Shown in pieces: positions 36,401 through 45,701 of a stretch of 52,766 nucleotides of DNA. The position numbers and the translations under genes were made by a program. The stretch spans positions 1 to 52,766 of the forward strand of contig JAKLKD010000015.1 in the NCBI GenBank assembly GCA_023150845.1, given 5' to 3'. This stretch comes from Myxococcota bacterium. Lineage in GTDB: Bacteria > Myxococcota_A > UBA796 > CAJQPC01. Each line of letters starts with the position of its first letter. Within the stretch, counting starts at the first letter, position 1. The notes under the pieces were generated by a model. It was not told the DNA's origin. It saw only the letters and a program-made list of their open reading frames with translations, and did no database searches.

Positions 36401-36656
36401 GCTCCAGCGCCGCGGTGACCTTGGCCTCGGCCACGAAGCGCGCCTGCGCGGCGGCGTGGGCGTGGGTGAGCACCTTGATCGCCACCTCGCGGCCCAGGCG
36501 GGTGTCGAGCCCCCGCCGGACGACGCCCATGCCCCCCTCGCCTAAGGTCTCGCCGAGGACGTAGCGGCTCGCCTCGTCGCCCTTCGAGCGTGGGCCGCTG
36601 GCTCCGTCGTCCGCGCGCCCCTCATCGTCGGGGTCATAGGTGTGGTTGCTGGCCAT
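33465..36656 (-). CDS. Hanks-type Ser/Thr kinase with TM helix and WD40-like repeats
   Basis: A 1063-residue protein. Residues 32-295 form a Hanks kinase: GEGGMGVV, Lys61 in VAIKVL, HRDIKPEN (148-155), and DWG in place of DFG at 168-170, a common variant in such kinases. One membrane helix (AAALLVLLLGVGQY, about 330-345) follows, then a short coiled coil and about eight WD40-like repeats (WRVGFNDAGPWVADG, VAVSPDGERVAVTDDDG, VKFSPDGRRLAVAK, VAFSPDGALLATAGF). The kinase is cytosolic and the sensor is probably outside. It is upstream of the lipoxygenase and may be co-transcribed with it. Confidence 0.9.
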   Translation of the reverse strand: MASNHTYDPDDEGRADDGASGPRSKGDEASRYVLGETLGEGGMGVVRRGLDTRLGREVAIKVLTHAHAAAQARFVAEAKVTAALEHPNVVPVHDIGVDEEGRPFLVMKWVRGRSLSALSDQLHPRDALELFRKVCDAVAFAHSRGVLHRDIKPENVMIGEFGEVTLLDWGLAYSMGRAPEGGSQVAGTPAYMAPEQVAGALDSLDARTDVYGLGAVLYELMVRAPPFAGPTKEVLAQVRQGALQPPRRRRPTVSRELEAIILRAMSPRPEDRYPSVLALRADIDAVLDHRPLVGLRSTWAERLTKWATRHRGAVRAAGAVGAAALLVLLLGVGQYTRAVGEARDDAVAEAERARQAELEALRGLLRAQVGRADALVLQGEHAEAARALADAERALAETSPSNRARVDRRALDLARSAHTLDGPLPVATCRPHGNAAVLALGLGPDHQRALSFGADGRLVAWDLADCEERGALALSLPAFAAAARADAEGDQVIVAVEGGVMLGRLGEGWSALIPSATRPWRVGFNDAGPWVADGVGGAFQVVNGALEPLPEPGVARWTPGPSPAVALAVTTGSDPHAGGVWVDGVEKLRSMGANDVAVTDDRSVALVASSALVEALSVDTQAALWTLRGDPTRLVGVAPGGRLGWRLGFDGALTVFNLRDGVGEHHFVGPAQVNTVATSEDARIIALGGTSGEVHVFLRPIRGGRRVPLTEVTSQGVAVSPDGERVAVTDDDGVVTLADLPTGAALWRWQGATDQAARQVKFSPDGRRLAVAKREEGIILLTAATGQAERVVPMPHKVVAVDWSGPDRLVTVTGDGALWVINPDDGATRRLGVHLKGASWDTTILSPARVVIAGHLDSDGERLVIDLDTGAVVQRLSGGAPAYHHAVSPDGRTLAVGNQRGEVELWDLQRGVLTSTLQADSGPTMAVAFSPDGALLATAGFSERVMLWDPSTGERLRAEAQHIGPALNLCFTPDGAALLSTGADGGIAVLPLTMHTRWAEAVADLRQGVIARARALARLGWWERLHAAQDAAVAAGAEDDLRARARARWMVSRDDAAIGALLR

Positions 36657-36717
36657 CGGCCGATCATACCGCGCGCGGCGGCGTAGAGCCCCGACCGGCC
36701 CCAGCCGTTGACGCCCC

Positions 36718-36996
36718 TCAGCGCGGCGCGGGTGCCGGGTGGATCACGAAGGAGTCGAGCGCCTCGCCGAGCCCACCCTCGGCGCGCACGAGGCGCCCCT
36801 CGCGGCGCTCCAGGGCCCAGCCCTCACCGTTGGGGTGGAGGTCGGGCAACATCTGGAGGAGCACCGGGACGGGGATACGCATCGGCGCCCGCTCGTCGGG
36901 GAAGTCCACGGCGTCGTGGTCCAGGGCCTCGGGCTCAAAGGTCCAGCGCTCGCGGCCCCGGGGCCGGGCGGAGGTCAGGCGGGGTGGGGAGGTCAT
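36718..36996 (-). CDS. Small hypothetical protein coupled to a histidine kinase
   Basis: A 92-residue protein, no family recognised. It is rich in Arg, Pro and Glu with strand-like segments (ERWTFEPEALDHDAVDFPDE, MRIPVPVLLQMLPDL). Its ATG overlaps the stop of the histidine kinase by four bases, so it is translated after it and is likely real. No response-regulator domain is visible in it or nearby. Confidence 0.5.
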   Translation of the reverse strand: MTSPPRLTSARPRGRERWTFEPEALDHDAVDFPDERAPMRIPVPVLLQMLPDLHPNGEGWALERREGRLVRAEGGLGEALDSFVIHPAPAPR

Positions 36997-38561
36997 CGGG
37001 CCTCGGGGTCGAAGGGGAGGCGGAGGCGAAACCAGGCGCCCCCGAGGGCTTCGGAGCGGCCCTCCAGGGTGAGCGCGCCGCGGTGGCGCTCGGCGGCGCC
37101 CCGGGCGATGGCGAGGCCGAGGCCGGTGCCAGGGCGGGGTGAGCTGCGGGAGCGCCCCGAGACGAAGGGCTCAAAGAGCGTCGCCGCGAGGGCCTCGGGC
37201 ACGCCGGGGCCGTCGTCTTCGAGGTCGAGCACGGCCTGGGCGCCCTCGGCCTGGAGCCGAACCCGGGCGGTCTTCGCCCCCGCCAAGACGGCGTTCTCCA
37301 AGAGCGCGCTCAGGAGCCGCACGAGCTGGGCGTGGTCACCGCGCACCTCTTGGGCGCCCTCGACCTGGAGCTCAAGCGGCAGGCCCAGGGCCCGGCGCAC
37401 CTCGCTGGCGGCGACCTCGGCGGCGTCGTGCAGGCCGATGGGCCGCAGGGTGAGCGGGGAGGGGCGCCCGACCTCCAGGAGCTCCTCGGCGAAGCGCGCG
37501 GCGCGGTCCACCTGGGCGCGCAGCTCGGCGACGGTGTCGGGGTCGGCGCCTTGGCGCTCCAGCACCGTCGCGCAGGCGGAGATGACGCCGAGGGGGTTTC
37601 GGACCTCGTGGGCCACGGCGGCGGCGAGGGTGCCCAGCTCGGCGAGGCGGGCGCTGTGCTCGGCCCGGGCCTCACTCTTCACCAGGGCCTCGGTGAGCCC
37701 ATGGACGTCTTGGCGCCCGGCGAAGAGGCTCGCCGCGAGGCGCGCCCGGGCCCAAGACAGGGCCGGCTGGGCGGTGAGCAGGATGAGGAAGCCCAAGAAC
37801 AGCGCCCGCCAGGACCACAAGGCGCCCCCGGCCCCGGCGCGTAGGCCGAGGAGCACCAGCGCCATGAACAGCGTTGAGAGCAGGGCGGCCATGGCGGAGT
37901 ACCGCAGGCTCGCCTCGACGACGTGGCCGAGCTTGGGCAGCTTCGGCGTCGTGACGACGTAGCTCAGGAGCGCGAGGCTCAGGAGCACCCCGTAGAGCCC
38001 CAAGGGGTCGTGGCGCCCGGTCATCGTGAGCAGCACGTTCACGCCGCCGGAGACGGTGCCCAAGAAGCCGGAGAGGGTGAGGTACGCGAGGCGCTGGCGC
38101 TCGCCGCGGTCGGTCGTGAGGCGGATCCTGTCGAGCAGGTAGAGGATCGGCAGCGCCGAGGCCCAGGTGGCGAGGCCAAACATCGGCGTCCAGTAGGGCC
38201 CGGCCACGGTGCCGCCCTCCCGCAAGAACAGGCCTTGGGGCAAGGCGCCCAGCGCCGTCATCACCGCCGCGCCGACGTAGAGGCCGGGGACGGCGGGCGT
38301 GCGCCAGCTCTGGTCCTCGGCGACGGCGTGGTTGAAGCCCGCGGCGACGAAGAAGCCGAGCATGAGCAGGCGCTCCCCGAAGGGCCGCGTGTCGGGGTGC
38401 GCCGAGAGCAAGAGGCTCGCCGCCCAGGCGATCAGCGAGAGGTTGTACGCCGCGAGCCCTGGCCGCCCACCGCGCCACGACAGGGCCGCGAGCGCCCCGG
38501 CCGCGACGAAGATCGGCAGGAGCGAGGGCAGGTACAGCGGCGAGAGGGACGTCGGCGGCAC
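36993..38561 (-). CDS. Membrane histidine kinase
   Basis: A 522-residue sensor kinase. Residues 1-270 hold about eight membrane helices (LPSLLPIFVAAGALAALSW, LAAYNLSLIAWAASLLLSA and others), a 7TM-like sensor. Then comes HisKA with the phosphate-accepting His318 in AVAHEVRNPLG, and HATPase_c with ALLENAVLAGAK (N-box), DDGPGVP (G1) and GTGLGLAIARG (G2). GTG 38561 begins the first membrane helix without the upstream Arg-rich stretch. No response regulator is adjacent, so its partner is elsewhere. The small gene downstream overlaps it. Confidence 0.86.
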   Translation of the reverse strand: MPPTSLSPLYLPSLLPIFVAAGALAALSWRGGRPGLAAYNLSLIAWAASLLLSAHPDTRPFGERLLMLGFFVAAGFNHAVAEDQSWRTPAVPGLYVGAAVMTALGALPQGLFLREGGTVAGPYWTPMFGLATWASALPILYLLDRIRLTTDRGERQRLAYLTLSGFLGTVSGGVNVLLTMTGRHDPLGLYGVLLSLALLSYVVTTPKLPKLGHVVEASLRYSAMAALLSTLFMALVLLGLRAGAGGALWSWRALFLGFLILLTAQPALSWARARLAASLFAGRQDVHGLTEALVKSEARAEHSARLAELGTLAAAVAHEVRNPLGVISACATVLERQGADPDTVAELRAQVDRAARFAEELLEVGRPSPLTLRPIGLHDAAEVAASEVRRALGLPLELQVEGAQEVRGDHAQLVRLLSALLENAVLAGAKTARVRLQAEGAQAVLDLEDDGPGVPEALAATLFEPFVSGRSRSSPRPGTGLGLAIARGAAERHRGALTLEGRSEALGGAWFRLRLPFDPEAR

Positions 38562-38669
38562 GCCCCCGGAGTGTACACCGCCGCCGCCTCTGGCGCCGGG
38601 GCCCTGGCGCGCCGCGGGAGGCGGCGTCACCCCTCTTGCGTCCACCCGGCGTTGGGTGTTTGTTGGGGT

Positions 38670-39704
38670 ATGGACCACCACCCGCCGCCACCGACCTGGA
38701 TGACCGACACCCGCCGCGTCGGCGAGGCCCTCCGGGGCTCCGCCTTCCGCCCCCGCGCCGTGGCCAACGCCCTCGGCGTGCTCGCCTGGAGCGGGCCCGC
38801 CTTGGACGGCCTCTGGTGGCAGCGCAAGAACCTCGCCGATGGCCTGCTCGGCGCTCAGATCGAGCTGCTCGTGCGCGGCGGGCGGGTGCCGACGGCGAGC
38901 GCCCACGAGGCCTTCGACGCCCGGGCCTGGCGCGCGGGCATCCTGGAGGACAACGCCGAGGGCACGGTCTCGACGGGCCTCGTCTTGCCCCTGGAGTGTG
39001 ACCTCGTCTGGACCGACCGCCCGGAGCGCGCCTTTCAGGGGCAGACCGGCGTGTTCATGCCCGACAGCACCTCCTTGGCGCTGCGCCGCGCCTTGCCCTC
39101 GGAGCCCGTCGCCCGGCACCTCGACCTCGGCTCCGGCGGCGGCGCCGTGGCCGTGCGCGCGGCGCGCTGGGCTGAAGAGACCTTGGCGCTGGACGTGAAC
39201 CCCCGGGGGGCCGACGCCGTCTACCGCACGGCGGCGCTCAGCGGCGTGCGCATGAGCCCCGTGACCGGCGACGCCCGGGAGCTCTCCGCCTTGGGCCGCT
39301 TCGACCGCGTGAGCTTCGTCTTCCCCCTGCTCGTGCCTTGGGACGGCCTCACGACGGCGCCCCTTCACACCATCGCCGAGAGCGCCTCGCTGCTCGTGGA
39401 CGTGCTCAACGCCGTCGTCGAGCAGCTCGCGCCGGGCGGGCTGTGCCTGTTCTACGTCCAGGACTTCGCCGGGGCGCGCAGTCTGCCCGACGCCATCGAC
39501 GCGGCCTTCCGCGGCCGCTCCTGGCGCGGCGCCTTCTGGTGGGACTACATCGGCGAGACCCAGGCGGGCCCCTTACGCTCGGGGCTCCTCGCCATCCGCG
39601 CCGACGCGGGCGCGGGCTGGCGCGACGAGCAGAACGAGGCGCCGGACATGGGCTGCGACGACTGGTGGCCCTACCTCGCCCCGCTCTTGGGCGAAGAGGG
39701 CTGA
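38670..39704 (+). CDS. Class I SAM-dependent methyltransferase
   Basis: A 344-residue protein. The SAM-binding motif is HLDLGSGGGAVAVRAAR (about residue 150), followed by ETLALDVNPRG and MSPVTGDAREL, typical of class I methyltransferases of the HemK/PrmA type. The N-terminal 130 residues are an extra domain with no clear match. A conserved NPPY-like motif was not seen; the equivalent segment reads SFVFPLLVPWD, so the nucleic-acid or protein methyltransferase type is not clear. It is divergent from the histidine kinase. The substrate is unknown. Confidence 0.72.
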   Translation: MDHHPPPPTWMTDTRRVGEALRGSAFRPRAVANALGVLAWSGPALDGLWWQRKNLADGLLGAQIELLVRGGRVPTASAHEAFDARAWRAGILEDNAEGTVSTGLVLPLECDLVWTDRPERAFQGQTGVFMPDSTSLALRRALPSEPVARHLDLGSGGGAVAVRAARWAEETLALDVNPRGADAVYRTAALSGVRMSPVTGDARELSALGRFDRVSFVFPLLVPWDGLTTAPLHTIAESASLLVDVLNAVVEQLAPGGLCLFYVQDFAGARSLPDAIDAAFRGRSWRGAFWWDYIGETQAGPLRSGLLAIRADAGAGWRDEQNEAPDMGCDDWWPYLAPLLGEEG

Positions 39705-39713
39705 GCCCGCCCT

Positions 39714-41258
39714 TTAGGGCTGGGTGCTCTCCAGCTCACTCTTGGCGTCGGCGCGGTCGGGGTCGAGCTGCAGCGCGGTCTTGAAGCGGCTCATCGCCTG
39801 GCTGCGGCGGCCCGCGGCCTTGAGCAGGCGCCCGGCGGTCACCTGGGCCAGGGCCTGCTCCTTGGGCTCGGTCAAGAACAGCGCGTCGAGGTTCATCACG
39901 CCGTCTACGGGGCTGATCTGGCGCGCGGCGACCCGGCAGAAGATGTCGAGGATGCGGTAACGCGCCTGGCGGGGGTCGAGGCGGGCGGCGAGCATCGCGG
40001 CGTGCTGGGCCTCGGTCCACACCCGGCGATAGGCGAGGGCCTGGGCGCGCTCAAAGAGCTCCCGGGCGCGGCGGGCGTCGTCCTCGTTGGCCTCGGGGGG
40101 CAGCTCCGCGAAGGCCCGCAGCTCACGCAGCCACAAGGCGACGATGGCCGGGTCGTAGAGCGCCTCGCGGCTGGAGCGGAAGATCTCGTCCAGAGCGGAG
40201 ACCGCCTCCAGGGTGTCGAGAGACGCCCGGGTGAAGGCTTCAGGGCGGAAGATGGCGGCCTGGCGGGAGAACGCGGCCTGGATGCCCTGGAGGGTGAAGA
40301 TGTCGTTCAGGGCCTCGCCGTTGAGCTTGAGCACCACGAGGGGGTTGAGCTCGGAGCAGCGCGCGGCGAGGTCGAGGACGGCGGCCTCCTCGGCGGGCAG
40401 GGGCTCGACCTTTCGAGGCGGCGGCGGCCGCGCCGGGCCCGGCGAAGGGGTCGGCGGCTTGGGCGGCAGCGGGGCGTGCTCGTCGCCGATCTCTTGGGGG
40501 TTGGAGTCGGCGTCGAGGATCTCGATGAAGGGGCGGTCCTCGATGGTCGGCGCCGAGGGCTCGTCGGCGTAGCTGGAGAAGGTCACCCGGGGCGCGCGGT
40601 CGGGGCGGTCGATGGCGAGCAGGCCGGTCTGCACGAGCAGGTCGATGGCCTGGAGCGCGTGGGCCGTGCGCTCCCGCTGGTGGCGGCCGCTGGCGAGGAC
40701 GAGGTCGTTGAGCGTCATGTTCGGGCGCACGAGGCGTAAGGTGCGCAACACGACGGGGTCAAGCTCCGGCGGTGCCGCCCCCGGGGCCGCCCGGACGATG
40801 TTGCCGAGGAGCGGCTGCAGCTCGGCGGAGACCTGATCGGCGCTGCGCAGCTCGGCGAGGCCTCGGGCGAAGATGCGCAGCATCGGCTCGGGCAGGGGGA
40901 AGGAGCCCGCTGGGGGAACACGGCTGGGCTGGAGGTGGGCGTTCACGTCGTCGCGGCCGACGAGGCTCGCCAAGAACAGGCCCACGCCCATACACGCCGC
41001 GTCGAGCACGGCGTCCAGGGCGAAGCCGGACTCCATCGCCAAGGCGATGTCGTTCGTGAGGTGGCCCTGGAGCCGCGCGGGGTTCGGGAGCTCCGCCTCT
41101 AAGGGGCCGAGCAGACCGGGGATGCCCTCAGCGTGGTGGACACGACGCCCTTTGAGCACCAGGGAGGCCCAGAAGCGGGGGCCGTGGACGCCGATTCCAA
41201 AGGTCTCTCCACCGCGTAGCGCGTAGAACAGCAGCTCAATCGGGGGGCCATGGGTCAT
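39714..41258 (-). CDS. DUF4388/PatA-like protein with degenerate J-like and TPR domains
   Basis: A 514-residue protein. Residues 1-230 resemble the DUF4388/PatA-like N-terminal domain often found in myxobacteria (LQGHLTNDIALAMESGFALDAVLDAAC, then VRPNMTLNDLVLASG). After a Pro-rich linker (about 265-295), a helical segment (ELNPLVVLKLNGEALNDIFTL...FRPEAF...REALYDP) follows the pattern of a DnaJ domain, but the HPD motif is RPE. TPR-like helices end the protein (AQHAAMLAARLDP, AMSRFKTALQLDPD). The gene downstream of its promoter side is a paralogue that shares the C-terminal half. Confidence 0.7.
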   Translation of the reverse strand: MTHGPPIELLFYALRGGETFGIGVHGPRFWASLVLKGRRVHHAEGIPGLLGPLEAELPNPARLQGHLTNDIALAMESGFALDAVLDAACMGVGLFLASLVGRDDVNAHLQPSRVPPAGSFPLPEPMLRIFARGLAELRSADQVSAELQPLLGNIVRAAPGAAPPELDPVVLRTLRLVRPNMTLNDLVLASGRHQRERTAHALQAIDLLVQTGLLAIDRPDRAPRVTFSSYADEPSAPTIEDRPFIEILDADSNPQEIGDEHAPLPPKPPTPSPGPARPPPPRKVEPLPAEEAAVLDLAARCSELNPLVVLKLNGEALNDIFTLQGIQAAFSRQAAIFRPEAFTRASLDTLEAVSALDEIFRSSREALYDPAIVALWLRELRAFAELPPEANEDDARRARELFERAQALAYRRVWTEAQHAAMLAARLDPRQARYRILDIFCRVAARQISPVDGVMNLDALFLTEPKEQALAQVTAGRLLKAAGRRSQAMSRFKTALQLDPDRADAKSELESTQP

Positions 41259-41332
41259 CGTGCAGCGCTCAGCGTCTTGCGGGCCGTGTGGGCGCGTTCG
41301 GGCGCGCGCCGAGGGTTCGAGTTTTTTTGTGT

Positions 41333-42211
41333 TTAACCCAATTCACCAAAAGTTGTGCGCAAGAGCTGGTCCGAGGGGGCGATCTGCGTGACCATGCCGC
41401 TCGAAGCTGGCGCTTTGTCGGCTGGAGCGCCCGGCTCATCCAAGATCGCCACGCCCGCTTCGGCGCGTCGGGCGTCGACGGCGAGGCGCTCCGCGAGGCT
41501 GTGGAGCCGAGCGACCCGCAGGAGCTCCCCGGCGAGGCGCCACACCGCCGAGGCCTCCTCGTTGCCCCGGACGGCGAGGGCCTGGAGGTTCAGCGCGCCG
41601 TCGGCCAAGGACATCCCGCCCAAGGCCAAGGCCGTGACGATCTGCACCACCCGGGCCCGGGGCAGGCGTGGGTGGAGGGCGGCGGCGCGGTCGGCGAGGG
41701 CCTGGGCCTCGGCCCAGCGGGCGTCTTGGGCGAGCTGGATCGCCTGCCGGGCGAGGCCGATGGCCGTGGCGCGGGCGGCGTCTCCGGGCGGGCTCGGCGG
41801 CGGGCAGGCCAGGCGCAGCTCCCGGAGCCACTGGGCGAGGATGGTCGGGAACCGTAAGGACTCCCGCGCCCCGGCGAGGAGCTCGGCGAGGCCCACGGCG
41901 AGGCGCTGGGCCTCGGGGGAGCCCCGGGTGAAACGTTCGGCCCGCCAGCGCGCCGCGCCGCGGTAAAACGCCGTGACGAGCTGCTCCCCGGTGATCGGCG
42001 CGTGCAGCGTCTCCAAGGGCAGCTCGGCGGCGGCGAGGGGGTTCAGCTCTTGGCAGCGCCGCGCGACCTGGGCGAGGCGCTGGTGCTCGGCGTCATCCTG
42101 CGCGAGCGCCCAGCCGAAGTCGGGGGCCGTGGGCTCCTCGACGAGCGCCGCCTCGCGCGTCGCGCCGGTCGAGTGGGCGTCTTCAGCGATGGGCTCAATC
42201 CGCGTAGACAT
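41333..42211 (-). CDS. Paralogue of the J-like/TPR protein lacking the DUF4388 domain
   Basis: A 292-residue protein. From residue 50 it lines up with the C-terminal half of the downstream gene: RRCQELNPLAAAEL with ARCSELNPLVVLKL, LAQWLRELRLACPP with VALWLRELRAFAELP, and ADGALNLQALAVRGNEEA with VDGVMNLDALFLTEPKEQA. The HPD motif of J-domains is absent here too (WRAERF). The first 40 residues are acidic and unstructured. It precedes its paralogue on the same strand by 74 bases, so the pair arose by duplication and is probably co-expressed. The function is unknown. Confidence 0.62.
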   Translation of the reverse strand: MSTRIEPIAEDAHSTGATREAALVEEPTAPDFGWALAQDDAEHQRLAQVARRCQELNPLAAAELPLETLHAPITGEQLVTAFYRGAARWRAERFTRGSPEAQRLAVGLAELLAGARESLRFPTILAQWLRELRLACPPPSPPGDAARATAIGLARQAIQLAQDARWAEAQALADRAAALHPRLPRARVVQIVTALALGGMSLADGALNLQALAVRGNEEASAVWRLAGELLRVARLHSLAERLAVDARRAEAGVAILDEPGAPADKAPASSGMVTQIAPSDQLLRTTFGELG

Positions 42212-42339
42212 GATTCAGCCGCCAGGGTTGTAGCGAAGAAGCCTATCTCCGCTTGGCGTCGCCGTGTAGCCGTCGATGAAGAACCGACTCCTGTAGAATC
42301 GGGTTAAAGCGCCCACTGCGCCCTCTCCTCGGAGCCACG

Positions 42340-43557
42340 ATGCCCGCTCAAGCCCCTGACGTCTGGGTCTACGACAGCGTCCGCACCCCCCGAGGGCGCG
42401 GCAAAGACAACGGCAGCCTCTACACCACCCGGCCCGTGCGCCTGCTCTCCGGCGCGCTCGACGGGCTGAAGGCCCGGACGGGCCTCGCCGCTGACGCCGT
42501 GGACGACCTCGTCATCGGCTGCGTCACCCAGGTGAGCGACCAGGGCGCGTGTATCGCCCGCACCGCGGCCCTGCTCTCGGGCTTCGGGCAGCACCTGCCC
42601 GGCGTCACGCTGAACCGCTTCTGCGGCTCGGGCTTGGAGGCCATCAACCACGCGGCGGCGATGGTGGGCTCGGGCCTGCACGACCTCGTGTTGGCGGGCG
42701 GCGTGGAGAGCATGTCCCGGGTGCCCATGGGCTCCGACGGCGGCGCGCTCTTTGACTCGGACCTCGTGCTGGAGGTCGGCATCGTGCCCCAGGGCATCTC
42801 CGCCGACCTGCTGGCCACCCTGCGGGGCATCACCCGGGAGGACGCCGACCGCTTCGCCGCCGAGAGCCAGCGCCGCGCCGCCGCCGCCATGGCCGCCGGG
42901 GCCTTCTCCCGCTCGATCCTCCCGGTGATCGATCAGAACGGCCTCGTGGTGCTCGCCACGGACGAGCTCCCCCGGCCAGAGACCACCGCCGAGAAGCTCG
43001 CCAAGCTCAACCCGTCCTTCGCGATGATGGGCGAGCAGTTCGGCCTCGACGCCCTCACCCGTAAGGTCTACCCCCAGGTTGAGCGCGTGAACCACATTCA
43101 CCACGCGGGCAACTCCTCGGGCATCGTCGATGGGGCGGCCGTCGCGCTCATCGGGCACCGGGAGGCCGGGGAGCGCCACGGGCTCAAGCCGCGGGCCCGG
43201 ATCCGCGCCGTCGCCACGGTGGGTGACGAGCCCGTGCTCATGCTCGCCGGGCCCATGCCCGCCACGGAGCGCGCGCTCAAGAAGGCCGGGATGTCCATCG
43301 GCGACATCGACCTCTTTGAGGTGAACGAGGCCTTCGCCGCCGTGCCCTTGGCCTTCATGCAGCACTTTGGCCTCGACGACAGCCGGGTGAACGTCAACGG
43401 CGGCGCCATCGCCTTGGGGCACCCCTTGGGCGCCACCGGGGCGATGCTCTTGGGCACGGCGCTCGACGCCCTGGAGGACCGGGGCCTCTCCACCGCGCTC
43501 ATCACGCTGTGCATCGGCGGCGGCATGGGCGTCGCCACCATCATCGAGCGGGTGTGA
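42340..43557 (+). CDS. fadA: Acetyl-CoA acyltransferase (thiolase)
   Basis: A 405-residue thiolase. The nucleophilic Cys is in [10 protein letters not shown], the active-site His is in [15 protein letters not shown], and the second Cys is in LCIGGGMG. It has the [10 protein letters not shown] motif. It catalyses the last step of beta-oxidation, cleaving 3-ketoacyl-CoA with CoA. It precedes the FadB-like gene by two bases, so the pair works as a beta-oxidation complex. A TAGAAT at 42294-42299 could be a -10 element, without a clear -35. The fadA symbol is by position beside fadB; fadI cannot be excluded. Confidence 0.9.
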   Translation: MPAQAPDVWVYDSVRTPRGRGKDNGSLYTTRPVRLLSGALDGLKARTGLAADAVDDLVIGCVTQVSDQGACIARTAALLSGFGQHLPGVTLNRFCGSGLEAINHAAAMVGSGLHDLVLAGGVESMSRVPMGSDGGALFDSDLVLEVGIVPQGISADLLATLRGITREDADRFAAESQRRAAAAMAAGAFSRSILPVIDQNGLVVLATDELPRPETTAEKLAKLNPSFAMMGEQFGLDALTRKVYPQVERVNHIHHAGNSSGIVDGAAVALIGHREAGERHGLKPRARIRAVATVGDEPVLMLAGPMPATERALKKAGMSIGDIDLFEVNEAFAAVPLAFMQHFGLDDSRVNVNGGAIALGHPLGATGAMLLGTALDALEDRGLSTALITLCIGGGMGVATIIERV

Positions 43558-43559
43558 CC

Positions 43560-45701
43560 ATGGCCACCGAGACCCTCCCCGTCAGCGCCCCCGGCGTCAC
43601 CGTCACCTTCGACCCCGAGGACGGCGTCGCCGTCGTCACCTTGGCCCTGCCGGGCAAGGTGAACAAGATCAACCCCGCCTTCGGGGCCGCCCTCGCCGCG
43701 GGCCTCGACGCCGCCTTTGGCGCCAAGGGCCTCAAGGGCGTGATCTTGGCCTCGGGCCACAAAGACTTCTGCGTCGGCGCGGACATCGACGTGGTCTACG
43801 CCTCTCGGGATCCCAAAGAGATCCTCGCCGTCGTCGGCCAGCTCAACGCGGGCTACCGGCGCATCGAGACCTCCGGGAAGCCCGTCGTCGCCGCGCTCAC
43901 CGGCTCGGCCTTGGGCGGGGGCTATGAGCTGGCCTTGGCCTGCCACCACCGCATCGCTTTGGACAGCCCCAAGGTGCTCGTCGGGCTCCCCGAGGTCAAC
44001 CTCGGCCTCATCCCCGGCGCCGGGGGCACCCAGCGGCTCCCGTACCTCTTGGGGCTCCAGGAGGCCGTGCAGCACATCGCCCAGGCCCAGCCCGTGCGGG
44101 CGCCCAAGGCCGTGAAGGCCGGGCTCATCGACGCCTTGGCCCCCGACCGCGACGCCTTGTTCGCCGCCGCCCGGGCCTGGATCGCCGCCAACCCCTCGCC
44201 CAAGCAGCCCTGGGATACAAGAACTCCGCTGCCCGGCGGGGTCCAGCCCGGCACCGAGGCCGCGCGCACCTTGGCCGTAGGCGCCGCGGCGTTCTTGTTC
44301 TCCAAGACCGCGGGCTGTTACCCCGCGGCTGAAGCGGCGCTGCGCTGCGTGTTTGAGGGCACCCGCCTCTCCTTTGAGCGTGGCCTAGAGATCGAGAGCC
44401 GGGCCTTCGCCAAGCTCGCCACGTCAGACCAGGCGAAGGACATGATCCGCACGCTCTGGTTCGGCAAGAACGCCGCCGACAAACAGGAGGGCCTGCCCCA
44501 GACCGCGGACGCCCGGTTCACCAAGGTGGCGATCTTGGGCGCGGGCATGATGGGCGGTGGGCTCGCGTTCTTGGCCACGAAGGCCGGGCTTGAGGTCGTG
44601 GTGCGCGACATCCGCGAGGAGGCGCTCCAGGCCGCCCGGGCCCGGGTCGAGGAGCAGGCCGGGAAGCTCCGGCACCTCAGCGCCCAGGAGCGCGCCGAGC
44701 TCGTGGGCCGGGTGACCTTCACCCTCGATCTTGAGCCCCTGCGCGGCGCGGACCTCGTGATCGAGGCCGTCGTCGAGAACCTCAAGGTCAAACATCAGGT
44801 CATCCGTGAGGTCGAGCCCCTGCTCGCTGAAGGCGCCGTCTTCGCGTCGAACACCTCAGCGATCCCCATCACCCGCCTCGCTGAAGCCGCGGTGAACAAG
44901 GACCGCTTCATCGGCCTGCACTTCTTCTCCCCCGTCGAGAAGATGCCGCTCTTGGAGGTCATCCAGCCGGGCTTCACCAGCGAGGACACCCTCGCCCGCT
45001 GCCTGAGCTTCGGCCGGGCCATCGGTAAGACCTGCGTGGTCGTGAACGACGGCTACGGCTTCTTCACGACGCGGCTGTTCGCGGCGTACTTGCTGGAGGG
45101 CTGCCAGCTCGTCGCCGAGGGCCACGACCCGGTGCTCGTCGAGTGGGCCGCCCGCAGCCTGGGCATGGTGATGTCGCCTCTCAAGGTGTTTGACGAGGTC
45201 ACCCTGACCTTGGGCATGCACGCCTTCACCACCCGGGAGGCGGTCCTGGGTGAGAAGCTCGACCTCGCGGGCCTGGAGCTCGTGCGGGCGGTCGTCGCCG
45301 CCGGGCGCACGGGCAAAGCCGCCGGGGCGGGCTTCTACGACTACGAGCACCCCCGGCGCATCTGGCCCGGGCTCAAGGACCTGGTCAAGGCCGAGACCCC
45401 GGCGGAGACCGGCGTGGCCCACCTCCAGCGCCGCCTGATGCTCGCGCAGCTCGCCGAGCTGGGGCGGGTGCTCGACGACGGCGTCCTGCGCAAGGCCATC
45501 GACGCCGACGTTGGCGCGATCTTGGGCCTCGGCTTCGCCCCGAACACCGGCGGGCCGCTCTCCTGGGCCGACCGGCAGGGCCTGCCCCAGCTCGTCGCCG
45601 AGATGGACACGATGGCGGCGCGGTACGGCGCCCGCTACGCGCCGTCGGCGACCTACCGGAAGATGGCGGCCGAGGGCGCCCGCTTCCATGAGGGGCCGTG
45701 A
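43560..45701 (+). CDS. fadB: FadB-like multifunctional beta-oxidation enzyme
   Basis: A 713-residue bifunctional protein. N-terminal enoyl-CoA hydratase: [18 protein letters not shown] and [20 protein letters not shown] (the two catalytic Glu). C-terminal hydroxyacyl-CoA dehydrogenase: NAD motif [18 protein letters not shown], the catalytic His of [17 protein letters not shown], and the [15 protein letters not shown] linker, then a second helical domain. It hydrates and dehydrogenates in beta-oxidation. Its stop codon shares a base with the start of the encapsulated ferritin gene (TGATG), so the two are translationally coupled. Confidence 0.93.
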   Translation: MATETLPVSAPGVTVTFDPEDGVAVVTLALPGKVNKINPAFGAALAAGLDAAFGAKGLKGVILASGHKDFCVGADIDVVYASRDPKEILAVVGQLNAGYRRIETSGKPVVAALTGSALGGGYELALACHHRIALDSPKVLVGLPEVNLGLIPGAGGTQRLPYLLGLQEAVQHIAQAQPVRAPKAVKAGLIDALAPDRDALFAAARAWIAANPSPKQPWDTRTPLPGGVQPGTEAARTLAVGAAAFLFSKTAGCYPAAEAALRCVFEGTRLSFERGLEIESRAFAKLATSDQAKDMIRTLWFGKNAADKQEGLPQTADARFTKVAILGAGMMGGGLAFLATKAGLEVVVRDIREEALQAARARVEEQAGKLRHLSAQERAELVGRVTFTLDLEPLRGADLVIEAVVENLKVKHQVIREVEPLLAEGAVFASNTSAIPITRLAEAAVNKDRFIGLHFFSPVEKMPLLEVIQPGFTSEDTLARCLSFGRAIGKTCVVVNDGYGFFTTRLFAAYLLEGCQLVAEGHDPVLVEWAARSLGMVMSPLKVFDEVTLTLGMHAFTTREAVLGEKLDLAGLELVRAVVAAGRTGKAAGAGFYDYEHPRRIWPGLKDLVKAETPAETGVAHLQRRLMLAQLAELGRVLDDGVLRKAIDADVGAILGLGFAPNTGGPLSWADRQGLPQLVAEMDTMAARYGARYAPSATYRKMAAEGARFHEGP

